Assembly (NCBI RefSeq): GCF_020443705.1
Contig: NZ_JAIZZK010000012.1
Span: forward strand, 1 to 64,000
Length of the DNA stretch: 64,000 nucleotides
Reading direction: 5' to 3'
Source of the DNA: Clostridium algoriphilum
GTDB lineage: Bacteria > Bacillota > Clostridia > Clostridiales > Clostridiaceae
Both the position numbers and the translations under genes were made by a program. The notes under the pieces were generated by a model. It was not told where the DNA came from. It was given only the letters and a program-made list of their open reading frames with translations, and searched no databases. The number at the start of each line of letters is the position of its first letter. Within the stretch, counting starts at the first letter, position 1. Shown piece by piece: positions 16,320-26,153 of this stretch.

Positions 16320-17525
16320 TCATTTTTTATAATTATTATTTACAGATTGTTTTAGCTTAAGGCTAGTTACACTCCTCTCTTGATACAAAATAAAAGGAAA
16401 GTAAAAACAAATTGTTGTAGCTGTAAATACCGAAGCACCAAAAATCATTATGGTAAATAAAATACAAAGCATTTTCTGAAACATTTTAGCCCTCTTATAA
16501 GAATAAATCATTACCCATAATAAAAATATCCCACCTATAACACCAGTACAGTACCCAATGTAAGCAAGGCTATTAAAATATATATTGCTTGGTACATTAC
16601 CATACCCCATTCCAATTATTTTAAATATAAAAGGCAAATCAAAGTAATATTTATATGCAATCATCCTTGCTAATACTGCATTTCCACCATCCGCATCAGA
16701 AAATGCTCTATCTACTATTTGTTGAATAAACCCTATTTGGGGGAGTATAAGAAAAAGAGCAATTACTATTGCTATAATAAATATAACACCCTCTCCTCGT
16801 CTTTCATTACTCACTTTCTTTATATCTTTCAAAGCATAAACAATCCATAAAAAAGCTACAAAAATCAATCCTATTCCTGAAGTAGACATAACAATCCCTA
16901 TTGTAATTAAAATCGAATATAAAACATCTTTTTTATCGTCCTGATAATCAAATTTAAAGATGCAGTACGCTAAATAGATTATGCAAAACTGTGTAAACAT
17001 TGCTGGTTCTAAAAAAAATGATGAAGGACGATAATAACCCTCTCCTGCTAGCAACGCACTAGTGGCCAGTATACTCATTGCATGTTGATCGCTCGTAACT
17101 AAATTAGGTATTATGCCGATTATTCTTATACCCCCAAAACTATAAATGACTGTTTGAATTATTATGAATACTGAAGACACAAGTGTAGCGTTTTTCAACA
17201 CCTTTATCCCAAATTGAAAATCAAAATATTTCTTGTAACCCACAAATATAACAATAAAAATCAAAAAAACAAATTTGCCCATTCTAAGCAGAGGCAGCAT
17301 ATCAACTGCGCCCTGTAATCCAATAGATAACAATCCTCCTGTCATAATATATGTTAAAAATAAAAATAAGGGTGGGCATAAGGAAATGTTAATCGTGGAT
17401 CTTAGAATTATAAATGGAGTGATTAACATGAATATAAAAGTTGCTACATCAATTCCTGGTATAGGGCTCTTATACTGAAAAAGTATTGGTGTTAAAACAA
17501 TAGCTATTGTAAATAATTTTTTCAT
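16320..17525 (-). CDS. wzy: O-antigen/EPS polymerase-like membrane protein (Wzy)
   Basis: 401 residues with about 10-12 hydrophobic spans and a large central extracytoplasmic loop (roughly 265-310) with IVDRAFSDADGGNAVLARM, typical of Wzy/O-antigen ligase-like proteins. It would polymerise repeat units on the outer membrane face. The ATG overlaps the stop of the upstream GT4 gene by 4 bp, with AGGAG 6 bp before it. The only Wzy candidate in cluster B; cluster A has its own at 38311. Sequence conservation in this family is weak, so the call rests on topology and context. Confidence 0.8.
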   Translation of the reverse strand: MKKLFTIAIVLTPILFQYKSPIPGIDVATFIFMLITPFIILRSTINISLCPPLFLFLTYIMTGGLLSIGLQGAVDMLPLLRMGKFVFLIFIVIFVGYKKYFDFQFGIKVLKNATLVSSVFIIIQTVIYSFGGIRIIGIIPNLVTSDQHAMSILATSALLAGEGYYRPSSFFLEPAMFTQFCIIYLAYCIFKFDYQDDKKDVLYSILITIGIVMSTSGIGLIFVAFLWIVYALKDIKKVSNERRGEGVIFIIAIVIALFLILPQIGFIQQIVDRAFSDADGGNAVLARMIAYKYYFDLPFIFKIIGMGYGNVPSNIYFNSLAYIGYCTGVIGGIFLLWVMIYSYKRAKMFQKMLCILFTIMIFGASVFTATTICFYFPFILYQERSVTSLKLKQSVNNNYKK

Positions 17526-18646
17526 GATTTACTCCTAGTCTCAGTTTTTCCAAAAAGTACATATAGTAACTCATTCCAATCTTTGCAGTAAGGCTGCTTG
17601 GTTTCTTTTTCTTTAACCGGATTATATGACGCACAATATGATATTTCTTTTTCCATTAATTTAGCAAGTTCTTCTGGATTATCCGGGTTAAAAAACCATA
17701 CTTTTTCATAAGTTCCAATAGTCTCATGCGCATAAGGCACATCTGCCAAAATAATTGGTTTTTCTGTTTTCTTAAACTCCGAAACCGGCAGTCCCCATGT
17801 TTCTAATTTTGATGGGAATATCATGCAATCCACAGTTTCATATAAATCAAATAACTTTTTCCTTTCTTGAAGTCCTATAAATTTAATACTTGACAATTTA
17901 TTAAATCGTATTATCAAATCATTGGAATCCCTATTTTCAGTTCCATCCATAGTTAGCAGTACTTCGTAGCCACTTACATTTTTTTTATCCAATATTTTAC
18001 ACGCCTCGCAAATCACTTCAAAGTTCTTGAAAAATCGAGAATATGAAGGATATATGAATTGATATTTTTCTTTATATTCATTAACTCTATTATTGTTAGC
18101 GGTCATTTTAATATTCATAGTTGGTCTTGATACAATAATATCATTGACCTTATACATTTTGATAAACTCACATCTCATCCACTCCTGCTGCACAATAACT
18201 GCAGTATTTTTTTTAATATTAATTTTATATAAATACTTATAAAATAGAGAAAACAAAAAATTCTTGTAGCTATATTTTAAATTCTTAAGCTCAGTCTTCA
18301 TAAATGGTGATGGATTGTGACAATAAACATATCTTTTAGTTGCTTTAACATTTGGTGTTATATCATGCAATGAAAGCCACACATCTATATTTTTATTTTT
18401 TGAATAAAAATAAAAATAAATATACTCATACCAAAGCCTATACAAATAATTTTTTCTTCCCTTTGGCAGTTCAATAAGCGTTACCTCATTGGAATATTCA
18501 ATAAAGATCTCTTTTTTATGTACAAAAGCAATTATTTTATTAGTTTTATTTAATTTACTTTTAATAATATTATCTAAACAATCTTTATACACTGATAAAG
18601 GTCCACCCTCAAAAAAATTAATTCCTGATATTACTATCGTCTTCAT
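17522..18646 (-). CDS. Family 4 glycosyltransferase (GT-B)
   Basis: About 374 residues. The N-terminal MKTIVISGINFFEGGPLSVY is an acceptor-domain start. The C-terminal half has YPSYSRFFKNFEVICEA and the donor-site motif FPSKLETWGLPVSEF with the paired glutamates of the EX7E motif. It would be a retaining transferase in the cytoplasm. ATG at 18646 is preferred; AGGAG lies 11 bp upstream, and the earlier in-frame ATG has none. It is translationally coupled to Wzy (4-bp overlap). Donor sugar not predictable. Confidence 0.87.
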   Translation of the reverse strand: MKTIVISGINFFEGGPLSVYKDCLDNIIKSKLNKTNKIIAFVHKKEIFIEYSNEVTLIELPKGRKNYLYRLWYEYIYFYFYSKNKNIDVWLSLHDITPNVKATKRYVYCHNPSPFMKTELKNLKYSYKNFLFSLFYKYLYKINIKKNTAVIVQQEWMRCEFIKMYKVNDIIVSRPTMNIKMTANNNRVNEYKEKYQFIYPSYSRFFKNFEVICEACKILDKKNVSGYEVLLTMDGTENRDSNDLIIRFNKLSSIKFIGLQERKKLFDLYETVDCMIFPSKLETWGLPVSEFKKTEKPIILADVPYAHETIGTYEKVWFFNPDNPEELAKLMEKEISYCASYNPVKEKETKQPYCKDWNELLYVLFGKTETRSKS

Positions 18647-18766
18647 AACATCTATATCTCCTATCATACAAATAAATAAAAGTAGTTTTGTAGTCTATAT
18701 CTACAAAGTAATTTAAGTAAAATCCAAAAAATTATGTATAAATACTCAGCAAGTTTACTTTATGAT

Positions 18767-19369
18767 TTATTTAATTTTTGTCCATTGTTTTGCTTTATCA
18801 TTATATCTTTTAATAATCCCAGCAGGTGAACCAGCAACCATACAGTTATCACGAACATCCCTATTTACTACCGAATTTGCCCCAATAATACAACCATCCC
18901 CTATAGTAACCCCAGGCAAAATACAAACATTCTCGCCAATCCAAACATTATTTCCTATTGAAACAGTTCTTGTATATAAAGGTCTGTTATCTGGTGGAGT
19001 GTTGGGTGATGTATACTCAACAATACCTGAATAGTCTCCATGATTGATATCACTAATATATATTTTTGATGCCATAAGACAATTGTCACCTATAGTCACT
19101 TTCTCCCCTGCTGCAATATGAACATAATCGCCAATCTTGCAATTACTACCTATTATAAGTTTTTTTGTTCCACCGACACCAATATCAAACATTTCTAAAC
19201 GGCAACTATATCCAGTAGTAAGCCCTCCACCATACCTTAAAAATTTTTTACCTCTAACGTATATTGGTCTACGTATTAACCGTGCGCCTTTATAAAATAT
19301 TTTCGTATATATAAGTGATATTGCATTCTTAAATATTTCACCTAGCCCGTATCCATTTCTCATAATCAT
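18767..19369 (-). CDS. Hexapeptide-repeat acetyltransferase (WcaF/WbbJ-like)
   Basis: 200 residues with left-handed beta-helix turns from about 60 to 175 (GSNCKIGDYVHIAAGEKVTIGDNC, split by an extended loop, then NNVWIGENVCILPGVTIGDG). The catalytic His is probably in DINHGDY. The C-terminal VAGSPAGIIKRY is typical of sugar O-acetyltransferases. The ATG follows the stop of the upstream GT4 gene directly, with AAGGGG 6 bp before it. It probably O-acetylates a residue of the cluster B repeat. Confidence 0.88.
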   Translation of the reverse strand: MIMRNGYGLGEIFKNAISLIYTKIFYKGARLIRRPIYVRGKKFLRYGGGLTTGYSCRLEMFDIGVGGTKKLIIGSNCKIGDYVHIAAGEKVTIGDNCLMASKIYISDINHGDYSGIVEYTSPNTPPDNRPLYTRTVSIGNNVWIGENVCILPGVTIGDGCIIGANSVVNRDVRDNCMVAGSPAGIIKRYNDKAKQWTKIK

Positions 19370-20494
19370 TTACAGCCCCTTAATTACATTTTCCAATTTT
19401 TCATTAAACGCCTCAACCGAAAATAGACTACTAAACAATTTATATGTATATTCTCTCATAACTAGCAATTCTTGCATACTTGCATTAGCTATCTCATTAG
19501 CTACATTTTCTATACCCTCATCTGTAACATTAATTCCAATCTTATACTTGTCCACTATCTGAGTTGTATCAGCTTGAATACTGTTTATAATCGGAAGCCC
19601 AGCTTGAAAATAGTCAACTGACTTCATCGTAAGCCCAACACAAACACTATCTTTCATAATGTTTAACCCAAACTGACATATATTAAATATCTCCTGTTTC
19701 TTCTGTGGATCATATATTTTCCCATGATATTCTACAATTGCACCAACACTTTTTGTCTCATCTATTAGAACATCCTTCCGCTCTCCATCTCCAATGATAT
19801 GAAGTGTTACCGGTCTTATTCTATGTAATAACTCTACCAGTCTTTTTATTTTTGGAATATCAATTATATTATTTATTGATCCCAAGTAGCATAAGTGTAT
19901 TTCATGTTTACTTAATATAGGTTTTTTTACTATATTAACTTCTTTTTTCGCTAGATATATTGTTGCAGTTTTAATTCCTGTTAATTGTTTTTTCAGTACT
20001 TCCTGATATAAATCACATTCTGTTATAACAACATCTGCAAGCCTCAAACCTTTATCCCTCATTAGCCTCCAAAAATTAAATGGGGGCATAGCTTTAATTT
20101 TCCCAACCGGCATAGTTTCTGGCCAAAGATCGATTAAATCAAAAATTAATTTTACACCTCTATGTTTTCTTTTATATTTAGCAGCAACTTTTGCTAAAGA
20201 GTTTGGTGGTACCATTACATATAGTAAGTCTGGCTGCAAATCTTCTACAAGTTGAAAAGCTTTCTTTGCATAACTATAATGCGATGTCATTCTCGCTACT
20301 GACATATTTTTATAATATGGTTTTGATTCAACAAACATAAAATTACGTTTGCTCTCATTGCGTTTAATCTTCTTAAAATGTCTAAAATCCGATTGAATAA
20401 TTGTAACATCATGACCCTTATTGATAAAAAAATCATGAAGTAAATCTATTCTATCCTCATATGTATCAAAGCAATTGACAATAACTACCTTCAC
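19370..20494 (-). CDS. Family 4-like glycosyltransferase
   Basis: 374 residues with a GT-B fold. N-terminal MKVVIVNCFDTYEDRIDLL, a middle part with DLIDLWPETMPVGK, and a C-terminal donor domain with HIIGDGERKDVL, VEYHGKIYD and the tail segment KSVDYFQAGLPIIN. It starts at GTG (20494), overlapping the TGA of the upstream epimerase by 3 bp, with GGAAG about 7 bp before it. Resembles WfgS/WfeV-type enzymes. Cytoplasmic sugar transfer to the lipid carrier is inferred. Confidence 0.85.
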   Translation of the reverse strand: MKVVIVNCFDTYEDRIDLLHDFFINKGHDVTIIQSDFRHFKKIKRNESKRNFMFVESKPYYKNMSVARMTSHYSYAKKAFQLVEDLQPDLLYVMVPPNSLAKVAAKYKRKHRGVKLIFDLIDLWPETMPVGKIKAMPPFNFWRLMRDKGLRLADVVITECDLYQEVLKKQLTGIKTATIYLAKKEVNIVKKPILSKHEIHLCYLGSINNIIDIPKIKRLVELLHRIRPVTLHIIGDGERKDVLIDETKSVGAIVEYHGKIYDPQKKQEIFNICQFGLNIMKDSVCVGLTMKSVDYFQAGLPIINSIQADTTQIVDKYKIGINVTDEGIENVANEIANASMQELLVMREYTYKLFSSLFSVEAFNEKLENVIKGL

Positions 20495-21483
20495 ATTGGC
20501 ACTTCCTTTGTACTAATCACCTTTTTTTTCTTTGTCACTTTCTTCTTCGTAACTTCCTTTGTCGCAGCCACTTCCCCTATGGCATCCACTAACTCAGTCA
20601 ACAGAACTGACTCTTCTAAACTTCTGACGCAATAGTTTTCTTTATAAATTGACATACTCTTTTCATACACCAGGTTACCGAACGCTTTATTTACCATACT
20701 GACTCTCTTTGCAAGTAAGCTTAATAATGGATTTGCGAGCTTTGTTAATCTCACTCTCTTACCATAAGCCTCAGCTATAAGCCTTACCATTTCACTAGTC
20801 TTGACGTATTCTGTATTCTGTGGATAAAACACGCCATGCTCCTCATTTTCAATCATCAAACTTATGAACTCACATAAATTATCGATATGAAGCATACTTC
20901 GCTCGTTTTCTACATTAGGGAAAACGGGGAGTTTCTGTGCCATCTGTACCAACCGATTATAGTTCCCCTTTGAACCATTACCATAAATCATTGGAGGTCG
21001 CAACGCCACAACATTAAAACTGTCACCTTGCAACGCGAATATTCCCTGTTCTGCCTGTAGCTTGCTATTTCCATAAAAATTAGTAGGATGAGGTACGGTA
21101 TTTTCGTTAATAATCTTTTTTTTGTTGATATCACTACTATCGCCATAGACAATTATACTGCTCATGAATATGAACTGCTTTACACCTTCATTTTTAGCTT
21201 TATTAGCAGTCTCTATAGCCAAATCTCGATTAACTTTATAGTAGAGCGCCTCCATTTTCGGATCTGCTGAAACATGAGCAATACCCGCAACGTAGAGAAT
21301 TGCATCATACTCAGAAAATGATTTTTCTTTCCATGAGTCATCTCTTAAATCAATGGAGCCGAAAGTGTATCTGCCAAGGTACCGCAAACACCAATACTGA
21401 AAAGATTTACCTATGTAACTGTGTAAACCCGTTATTAATATTTTCTTTGGTGTAATAACAGATGTTGTTTTATTTTCATTCAT
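20491..21483 (-). CDS. NAD-dependent epimerase/dehydratase (WbpV-like reductase?)
   Basis: About 330 residues, extended SDR family. The dinucleotide motif is the variant ITGLHSYIGKSF rather than GxxGxxG, and the catalytic pair is in FYGNSKLQAE (YxxxK). Next to the CapD-type dehydratase it is a good candidate for the 4-keto reductase or epimerase that makes UDP-QuiNAc or UDP-FucNAc; this is inference. The C-terminus is oddly Lys-rich (KEVTKKKVTKKKKVISTKEV), perhaps a membrane- or nucleic-acid-facing tail. ATG at 21483 is chosen for its G-rich site; the longer start lacks one. Confidence 0.82.
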   Translation of the reverse strand: MNENKTTSVITPKKILITGLHSYIGKSFQYWCLRYLGRYTFGSIDLRDDSWKEKSFSEYDAILYVAGIAHVSADPKMEALYYKVNRDLAIETANKAKNEGVKQFIFMSSIIVYGDSSDINKKKIINENTVPHPTNFYGNSKLQAEQGIFALQGDSFNVVALRPPMIYGNGSKGNYNRLVQMAQKLPVFPNVENERSMLHIDNLCEFISLMIENEEHGVFYPQNTEYVKTSEMVRLIAEAYGKRVRLTKLANPLLSLLAKRVSMVNKAFGNLVYEKSMSIYKENYCVRSLEESVLLTELVDAIGEVAATKEVTKKKVTKKKKVISTKEVPM

Positions 21484-21505
21484 TAAATTGCCCCCCCCTA
21501 TACTT

Positions 21506-23371
21506 TCATGCAGTTGTAGCCGCACACTCTGCCATACTTCTATTGTACGTTGGAACTATCTCCCCTATTTTTTCAATTAATAATTGCACATCATCCTCCT
21601 CAATAATCCCCTTAAGTTCTTTCATTCTCTCCTTCATCTCCCCTAGATCACTAAATGTAGGTCTCCCTATAAAAATTTTCTCGTTTTTAGTATTAGTAAG
21701 TCCTTCTTCACTCATTAAAAGCTCTTCATAAAGCTTTTCTCCTGGCCTTAAACCTGTGATTTCTATTTTTATATCTTTATTTGGTTCAAACCCTGAAAGC
21801 TTTATTAAATCCCAAGCTAAATCATATATTTTAACAGGTTGTCCCATATCTAGCACGAATATTTCTCCACCTTGGGCATATGCACCAGATTGAAGCACCA
21901 ATTGTGCTGCTTCTGGTATGGTCATAAAAAACCTAGTTATATTTCTATTAGTAAGTGTAACTGGACCGCCATGAGCTATTTGTTTATTAAATAGCGGTAT
22001 GACTGACCCATTGCTCCCTAATACATTTCCAAATCTCACTGCTACGAAGTGTGTTTTACTTACCTTATCCATGGATTGTATAATCATTTCACACATTCTC
22101 TTAGTAGCTCCCATAACATTGGTTGGGTTTACTGCTTTATCAGTGGATATCATAACGAACTTTTCTACATTAAATTTATGTGCGCAACTTGCCACATTAA
22201 AAGTTCCGAATACATTGTTTTTTATGGCTTCCATAGGGCTGTCCTCCATTAGGGGAACATGCTTATGAGCCGCTGCATGAAAAACTATATTTGGTGAATA
22301 CTTTTCAAAGACATTCTCTAATCTTTGCTTGTCTCGAACAGATCCTATTAATACTTTTAAATCTAATTTCGGATATCTATAATTAAGTTCCATTTTCAAA
22401 TCATAAGCATTATTTTCATAAATATCAAAAATAACTAATTGTTTTGGTTCAAATTTAGAAATCTGGCGGCACAATTCAGAACCAATAGACCCTCCACCGC
22501 CTGTTACTAGTATAGTTTTATTGTGAATATAACTTTCGATACCTTTCATATCAAGTTCTACTGCTTTACGTCCTAGTAAATCCTCAATATTAACTTTTCT
22601 AATTTGATTTAGTGAACTTTTCCCGTTTATTATTTCATACATTCCTGGAATAATTTCTATTTTACAATTGGTTTTCTTACATATTTCTAAAATTTGTTTT
22701 TTATCCTCGTCCTCTATAGTTGGAATAGCTATAAGTATATTTTCTATAGCTTTTTCACTTGCTAATATAGGAATGTCGCGTCGATTCCCAAGGACCTTTA
22801 TTCCCATAATACTGTTTCCTTTTTTGCGATTATCATCATCAATTACAACTACAGGCATATATTTACTCTCGTGACTACTTTTCATTTCTTTTATAACCAT
22901 AGCTGCAGCTTCCCCAGCGCCAATTATCATTACTCTCTTTTTTTCACTTTTACTGGCATTCCAATCAATAATCCTTTCAAATCTGCCAAAAACTCTGTAG
23001 GACATTCGGAACCCAACTATAAAAATAATACTAAAAGCACAAGCAATTACACTCGCTCCATACGCAAATCTCTGTCCGAGAAGTCTAGTCGAAATAATGG
23101 TTACCATGTTTGCAGTAAGGCAACTACCAATAACCAACATAAATTCATCTATACTTGCATAACTCCAAAGGCTTCCATAAAGCTTGAAGAGATAAAAACA
23201 AACTATGTAGATAGCAGTTACAATTAATGCAATTGATTTGTAACTGTTGAAATAAAACGCAAAATCCCTATAATTATATCTAAAATAGAAAGCTAACATA
23301 TATGCTAAGTTTATTAGTAATACGTCACTTAGTATTAATATTGGTCTTTCCCATTTGCCTAATGCCTTCAT
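21506..23371 (-). CDS. capD: CapD/FlaA1-type membrane UDP-sugar 4,6-dehydratase
   Basis: 621 residues. Four N-terminal transmembrane segments (about 10-120) precede a CoA-binding-like Rossmann domain (IIGAGEAAAMVIKEM, about 150-165). The SDR catalytic domain follows, with VTGGGGSIGSELC (about 290-302) and ISTDKAVNPTNVMGATKRM. The membrane form resembles PglF/WbpM, which convert UDP-GlcNAc to its 4-keto-6-deoxy derivative. It opens the second part of cluster B and is followed by the epimerase/reductase. It is separated from the regulator module by a 490-bp gap with a terminator, so it probably has its own promoter. Confidence 0.92.
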   Translation of the reverse strand: MKALGKWERPILILSDVLLINLAYMLAFYFRYNYRDFAFYFNSYKSIALIVTAIYIVCFYLFKLYGSLWSYASIDEFMLVIGSCLTANMVTIISTRLLGQRFAYGASVIACAFSIIFIVGFRMSYRVFGRFERIIDWNASKSEKKRVMIIGAGEAAAMVIKEMKSSHESKYMPVVVIDDDNRKKGNSIMGIKVLGNRRDIPILASEKAIENILIAIPTIEDEDKKQILEICKKTNCKIEIIPGMYEIINGKSSLNQIRKVNIEDLLGRKAVELDMKGIESYIHNKTILVTGGGGSIGSELCRQISKFEPKQLVIFDIYENNAYDLKMELNYRYPKLDLKVLIGSVRDKQRLENVFEKYSPNIVFHAAAHKHVPLMEDSPMEAIKNNVFGTFNVASCAHKFNVEKFVMISTDKAVNPTNVMGATKRMCEMIIQSMDKVSKTHFVAVRFGNVLGSNGSVIPLFNKQIAHGGPVTLTNRNITRFFMTIPEAAQLVLQSGAYAQGGEIFVLDMGQPVKIYDLAWDLIKLSGFEPNKDIKIEITGLRPGEKLYEELLMSEEGLTNTKNEKIFIGRPTFSDLGEMKERMKELKGIIEEDDVQLLIEKIGEIVPTYNRSMAECAATTA

Positions 23372-23795
23372 AATATCGCCCCATCTTTTATTTTTTCATA
23401 TTTTTCTTATACTTTGTCCTATTCCCCGTAACCAACTTGTAACTAAACTGTTAATTTTAATTCAGCTAATTTCAACAAAATCTCTGATTATTATTATATT
23501 GCTTTGCAAAATTTACTGCAAATTCAATAATTATCAAATTACTTCATTAATATACATAAAGTACAGTATACGTTAAATTTCTAATTATTTCACGGTTTTA
23601 AAATTGCGTTTTAAGAATATAAATGCCTTTAAAACGTTGTATATCAACGCTTCATCATTCTACATCTATCGACTTAATATGTCTTTTCTTGTAATTTTCT
23701 TTTTTTATATATAGCAAAAATTGGTCATTTTTTTCTTGCGTTCTTTATGTAATTAAAAAAAACATTTAATATACAACCTAACTCATTAAAATCAA
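23372..23795. other. Gene-free leader of capD
   Basis: AT-rich DNA without a convincing gene. A weak inverted repeat CGTTTTAA/TTAAAACG is at about 23610-23640. A possible minus-strand promoter with a TATAAG -10 lies near 23410, but I could not fix it with confidence. No riboswitch pattern was recognised. Confidence 0.4.
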
Positions 23796-23848
23796 AAAGA
23801 GATAGAATTTGCTAGTTTAATATCTAAACTATCAAATTCTACCTCTTT
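23796..23848 (-). terminator. Terminator of the regulator module
   Basis: A long stem AAAGAG-TAGAATTTG-TAGTTTA with its complement and two mismatches. On the minus strand it ends in a T-rich stretch. A closely similar hairpin lies after the second BY-kinase gene (27783), which suggests the terminator was duplicated with the gene. Confidence 0.8.
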
Positions 23849-23860
23849 ATTTCGTATTTA

Positions 23861-24586
23861 TTATTTTGCTTTCTTTCTACTACTATGCCCTTTGCCCTTT
23901 TCACCATATTCATATTGATAGTTATAGTAGCCTTTCTTCTTTGAATCCATTTTGTTAATTACTACCCCTAATATTTTTGCATTAACCTTCTCAAGAAGTC
24001 CTTTAGCTTTAATAACAGCATCTCGTTCTGCTTCACCTGCAGAAATAACTAGAAGGCATCCATCCGTATACTGTGATAGAATCTGTGCATCTGTAACCAA
24101 TGTTATGGGAGGTGTATCTAATATTATATAATCATAGGTTTTCTTCAATTCCTCAATAAAATTTTTCATTTTTTCAGAACCTAAAAGCTCTGCTGGGTTT
24201 GGAGGTCTTGTTCCTGAAGATAAAACATGAAGGTTGGGTACTACAGTTTTCTGAATACTCACGTTTATGTCTACTTCATTTTCATTCACTAAAATATTAG
24301 ATAACCCATTTGCATTAGAAAATCCAAAAACCCTATGTACACTTGGCTTTCTTTGATCACAATCTATTAGCAAAGTCTTACTTCCACCTTGAGCCATAAC
24401 AATGGCTAAATTTGAAGAAGTTGTAGTTTTCCCCTCTCCAGGTCCTGAACTAGTTATCAGAATAGTTTTAATTTTTTTGTCAAAGGATGAGAATTCAATA
24501 TTAGTCCTAAGTGTTCTATAAGCCTCTGACATTGGCAAATTAGGTTTTTTATATGTTATTAAGTCTAACCCTTTCAAATGCTTCAC
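23861..24586 (-). CDS. cpsD: Capsule BY-type tyrosine kinase (CpsD/YwqD-like), copy 1
   Basis: 241 residues. Walker A GPGEGKTTT (about 48-56), Walker A' TLLIDCD (about 71-77), Walker B YIILDTPP (about 153-160), then a Tyr-rich tail YYNYQYEY followed by a basic end GKGHSSRKKAK. BY-kinases work with a membrane activator (the CpsC-like gene at 25398) and are dephosphorylated by a PHP phosphatase (24619); both lie in the same operon. It controls polymer length and export. The GTG start has AAAGG only about 2-3 bp upstream, so the start is somewhat uncertain. The basic tail is absent from the copy at 27893. Confidence 0.93.
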   Translation of the reverse strand: MKHLKGLDLITYKKPNLPMSEAYRTLRTNIEFSSFDKKIKTILITSSGPGEGKTTTSSNLAIVMAQGGSKTLLIDCDQRKPSVHRVFGFSNANGLSNILVNENEVDINVSIQKTVVPNLHVLSSGTRPPNPAELLGSEKMKNFIEELKKTYDYIILDTPPITLVTDAQILSQYTDGCLLVISAGEAERDAVIKAKGLLEKVNAKILGVVINKMDSKKKGYYNYQYEYGEKGKGHSSRKKAK

Positions 24587-24618
24587 AACCTTTAATAATT
24601 ATTTTATTTAAAGAAAAA

Positions 24619-25386
24619 TTAATGCTTAAAAATTTGAAATATAGATTTCTTTTTTATTATTTTTTGATTATTTACTTCTATCTCTTTATCAAGTAATAAA
24701 AGCTCTAAATTCCTGGATACTTTTTTTTCTATTTCACTATCTATTTCAGAAGCGACTTTAAATCCTTTTCTAAGACCTGGGCATCTTGTATTTATAGAAT
24801 GAGCATCTGACGCTATAAAGTTAGCTAATCCATAGCCTACCAACAACTTGGCACATCTTTGAACTTTCTTTCCAAATATACCTTGTAGACTTCCTGTATT
24901 AATCTGAAACAAACAATCCTCATCTATAAAGTCATTTATATTAGTTGGTGAGTTATATATATATTCATATCTTTCTGGGTGTGCAATTATAGGTTTAATA
25001 CCAAGAATCCTTAGCTCATAAATTAAATCCAAGGCATCCTTTGGTAGTTTATCCATAGGAAATTCAATAAGCATATATCTTGTCCCATTTATTCCTCTTA
25101 ATTTTTTCTGTTTGCACAACTTTAGTGCATGTTTGTTAAGCATTATTTCTTGACCTAAAAGAATTTCTACATTTATTCCTGCTTCCTTAGCAACCACCTT
25201 TAACTTCTGATGCAAGTTGAATATATCATCATAGTAATTATCATACATGTTTTTTACATAATGTGGAGTAACTACAATGGTTTTAGTCCCTTCTTTTTCA
25301 GCAAGTTTTAACATTTCAATGCTCATTTCCATGTCTTTTGATCCATCATCAATGCCCGGAAGTATATGACTATGAATGTCTATCAT
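24619..25386 (-). CDS. cpsB: PHP-type tyrosine-protein phosphatase (CpsB/YwqE-like)
   Basis: 255 residues of the PHP metal-dependent phosphatase family. The metal ligands are visible in MIDIHSHILPGIDDGS, VTPHY, LIEFPMD, IAHPERY and SDAH. CpsB removes phosphate from the tyrosine tail of the cognate BY-kinase and so cycles capsule assembly. Start ATG with GGCGGTG upstream. It is the only such phosphatase in the window, so it may have to serve both BY-kinases (23861 and 27893). Confidence 0.94.
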   Translation of the reverse strand: MIDIHSHILPGIDDGSKDMEMSIEMLKLAEKEGTKTIVVTPHYVKNMYDNYYDDIFNLHQKLKVVAKEAGINVEILLGQEIMLNKHALKLCKQKKLRGINGTRYMLIEFPMDKLPKDALDLIYELRILGIKPIIAHPERYEYIYNSPTNINDFIDEDCLFQINTGSLQGIFGKKVQRCAKLLVGYGLANFIASDAHSINTRCPGLRKGFKVASEIDSEIEKKVSRNLELLLLDKEIEVNNQKIIKKKSIFQIFKH

Positions 25387-25397
25387 CTTAGCACCGC

Positions 25398-26090
25398 CTA
25401 TTTTATACTTTCTACCCTTTTAGGTATTACTCCTAAAACTGGTAAGTCTATATATCTTTCCACATCACTTTCGGTCTTTATAGTGTTATCTAAAAATTCA
25501 AGAAGTAACACAATTCCCACTGAAACCATTAATCCTAGTAAAAATCCAACTGCCATATTTAATTTCTTATTGGGGCTTACAGGGACAGTTGGCATAATAG
25601 CCTTGTCCATAACCTGTATATCTCCACCTGTAGGATAAACCTTTTTTGAAGATTCTATAAATGAGGTCGAAATCGCATTTACAATATTAAAGGCCTCTCC
25701 AGAACTTTTACTCTTAGCACTAATTCCTAAAATTTGAGTTTCAGTTTCAGGAGTAACCGTTATGCTCTCTTTAATTTGATTTAAAGTTAGATTACTATGT
25801 AGTTTGTTCAAAGCTCCCTGTGCTACTAAATCAGATCCTGCAATTTTACTGTAGGTTTTAACCAAATTTTGATACATCATTGCATCATTTAGTTGTGAAG
25901 TCACACTTGCAGTGCTCTGTGGTTTTCCCACGATTATACTTGTTTTTGCTTCATATGTCGGTTTAATAACAAGAAAACTTATTAGACCTGCTATTAAAGT
26001 AAACCCTACTGTGATTATAACTATTAACCATAGCTTTTCCCTTATTATTGCAAAAATATCTGTAAGACTAATTTCCATTTCTTCATTCAT
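25398..26090 (-). CDS. cpsC: Chain-length/BY-kinase activator protein (Wzz/CpsC), copy 1
   Basis: 230 residues. Wzz-type topology with transmembrane segments at about 20-40 and 172-195, enclosing an extracytoplasmic domain. The short cytoplasmic C-terminal part (LPVLGVIPKR) activates the BY-kinase in Gram-positive systems. First gene of the regulator operon, with GGGGGAAATACAG before the ATG. A paralogue is at 28592. Confidence 0.93.
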   Translation of the reverse strand: MNEEMEISLTDIFAIIREKLWLIVIITVGFTLIAGLISFLVIKPTYEAKTSIIVGKPQSTASVTSQLNDAMMYQNLVKTYSKIAGSDLVAQGALNKLHSNLTLNQIKESITVTPETETQILGISAKSKSSGEAFNIVNAISTSFIESSKKVYPTGGDIQVMDKAIMPTVPVSPNKKLNMAVGFLLGLMVSVGIVLLLEFLDNTIKTESDVERYIDLPVLGVIPKRVESIK

Positions 26091-26124
26091 CTGTATTTCC
26101 CCCTAGTAAAAATCATCTGAACAT

Positions 26125-26153
26125 ATTGTATCATTATTTGCCATTTGGGTAAA
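26125..26153 (-). promoter_or_regulatory. Candidate promoter of the cpsC-cpsB-cpsD operon
   Basis: On the minus strand: TTTACC, 17-bp spacer, TACAAT, about 35 bp upstream of the start codon. A plausible sigma-A match by eye only. It is divergent from the riboswitch gene. Confidence 0.4.

Noticed and set aside
23372-23860. A structured leader RNA or riboswitch before capD
   Set aside because: Only a weak 8-bp inverted repeat and the upstream module's terminator are visible; no known aptamer core was found.
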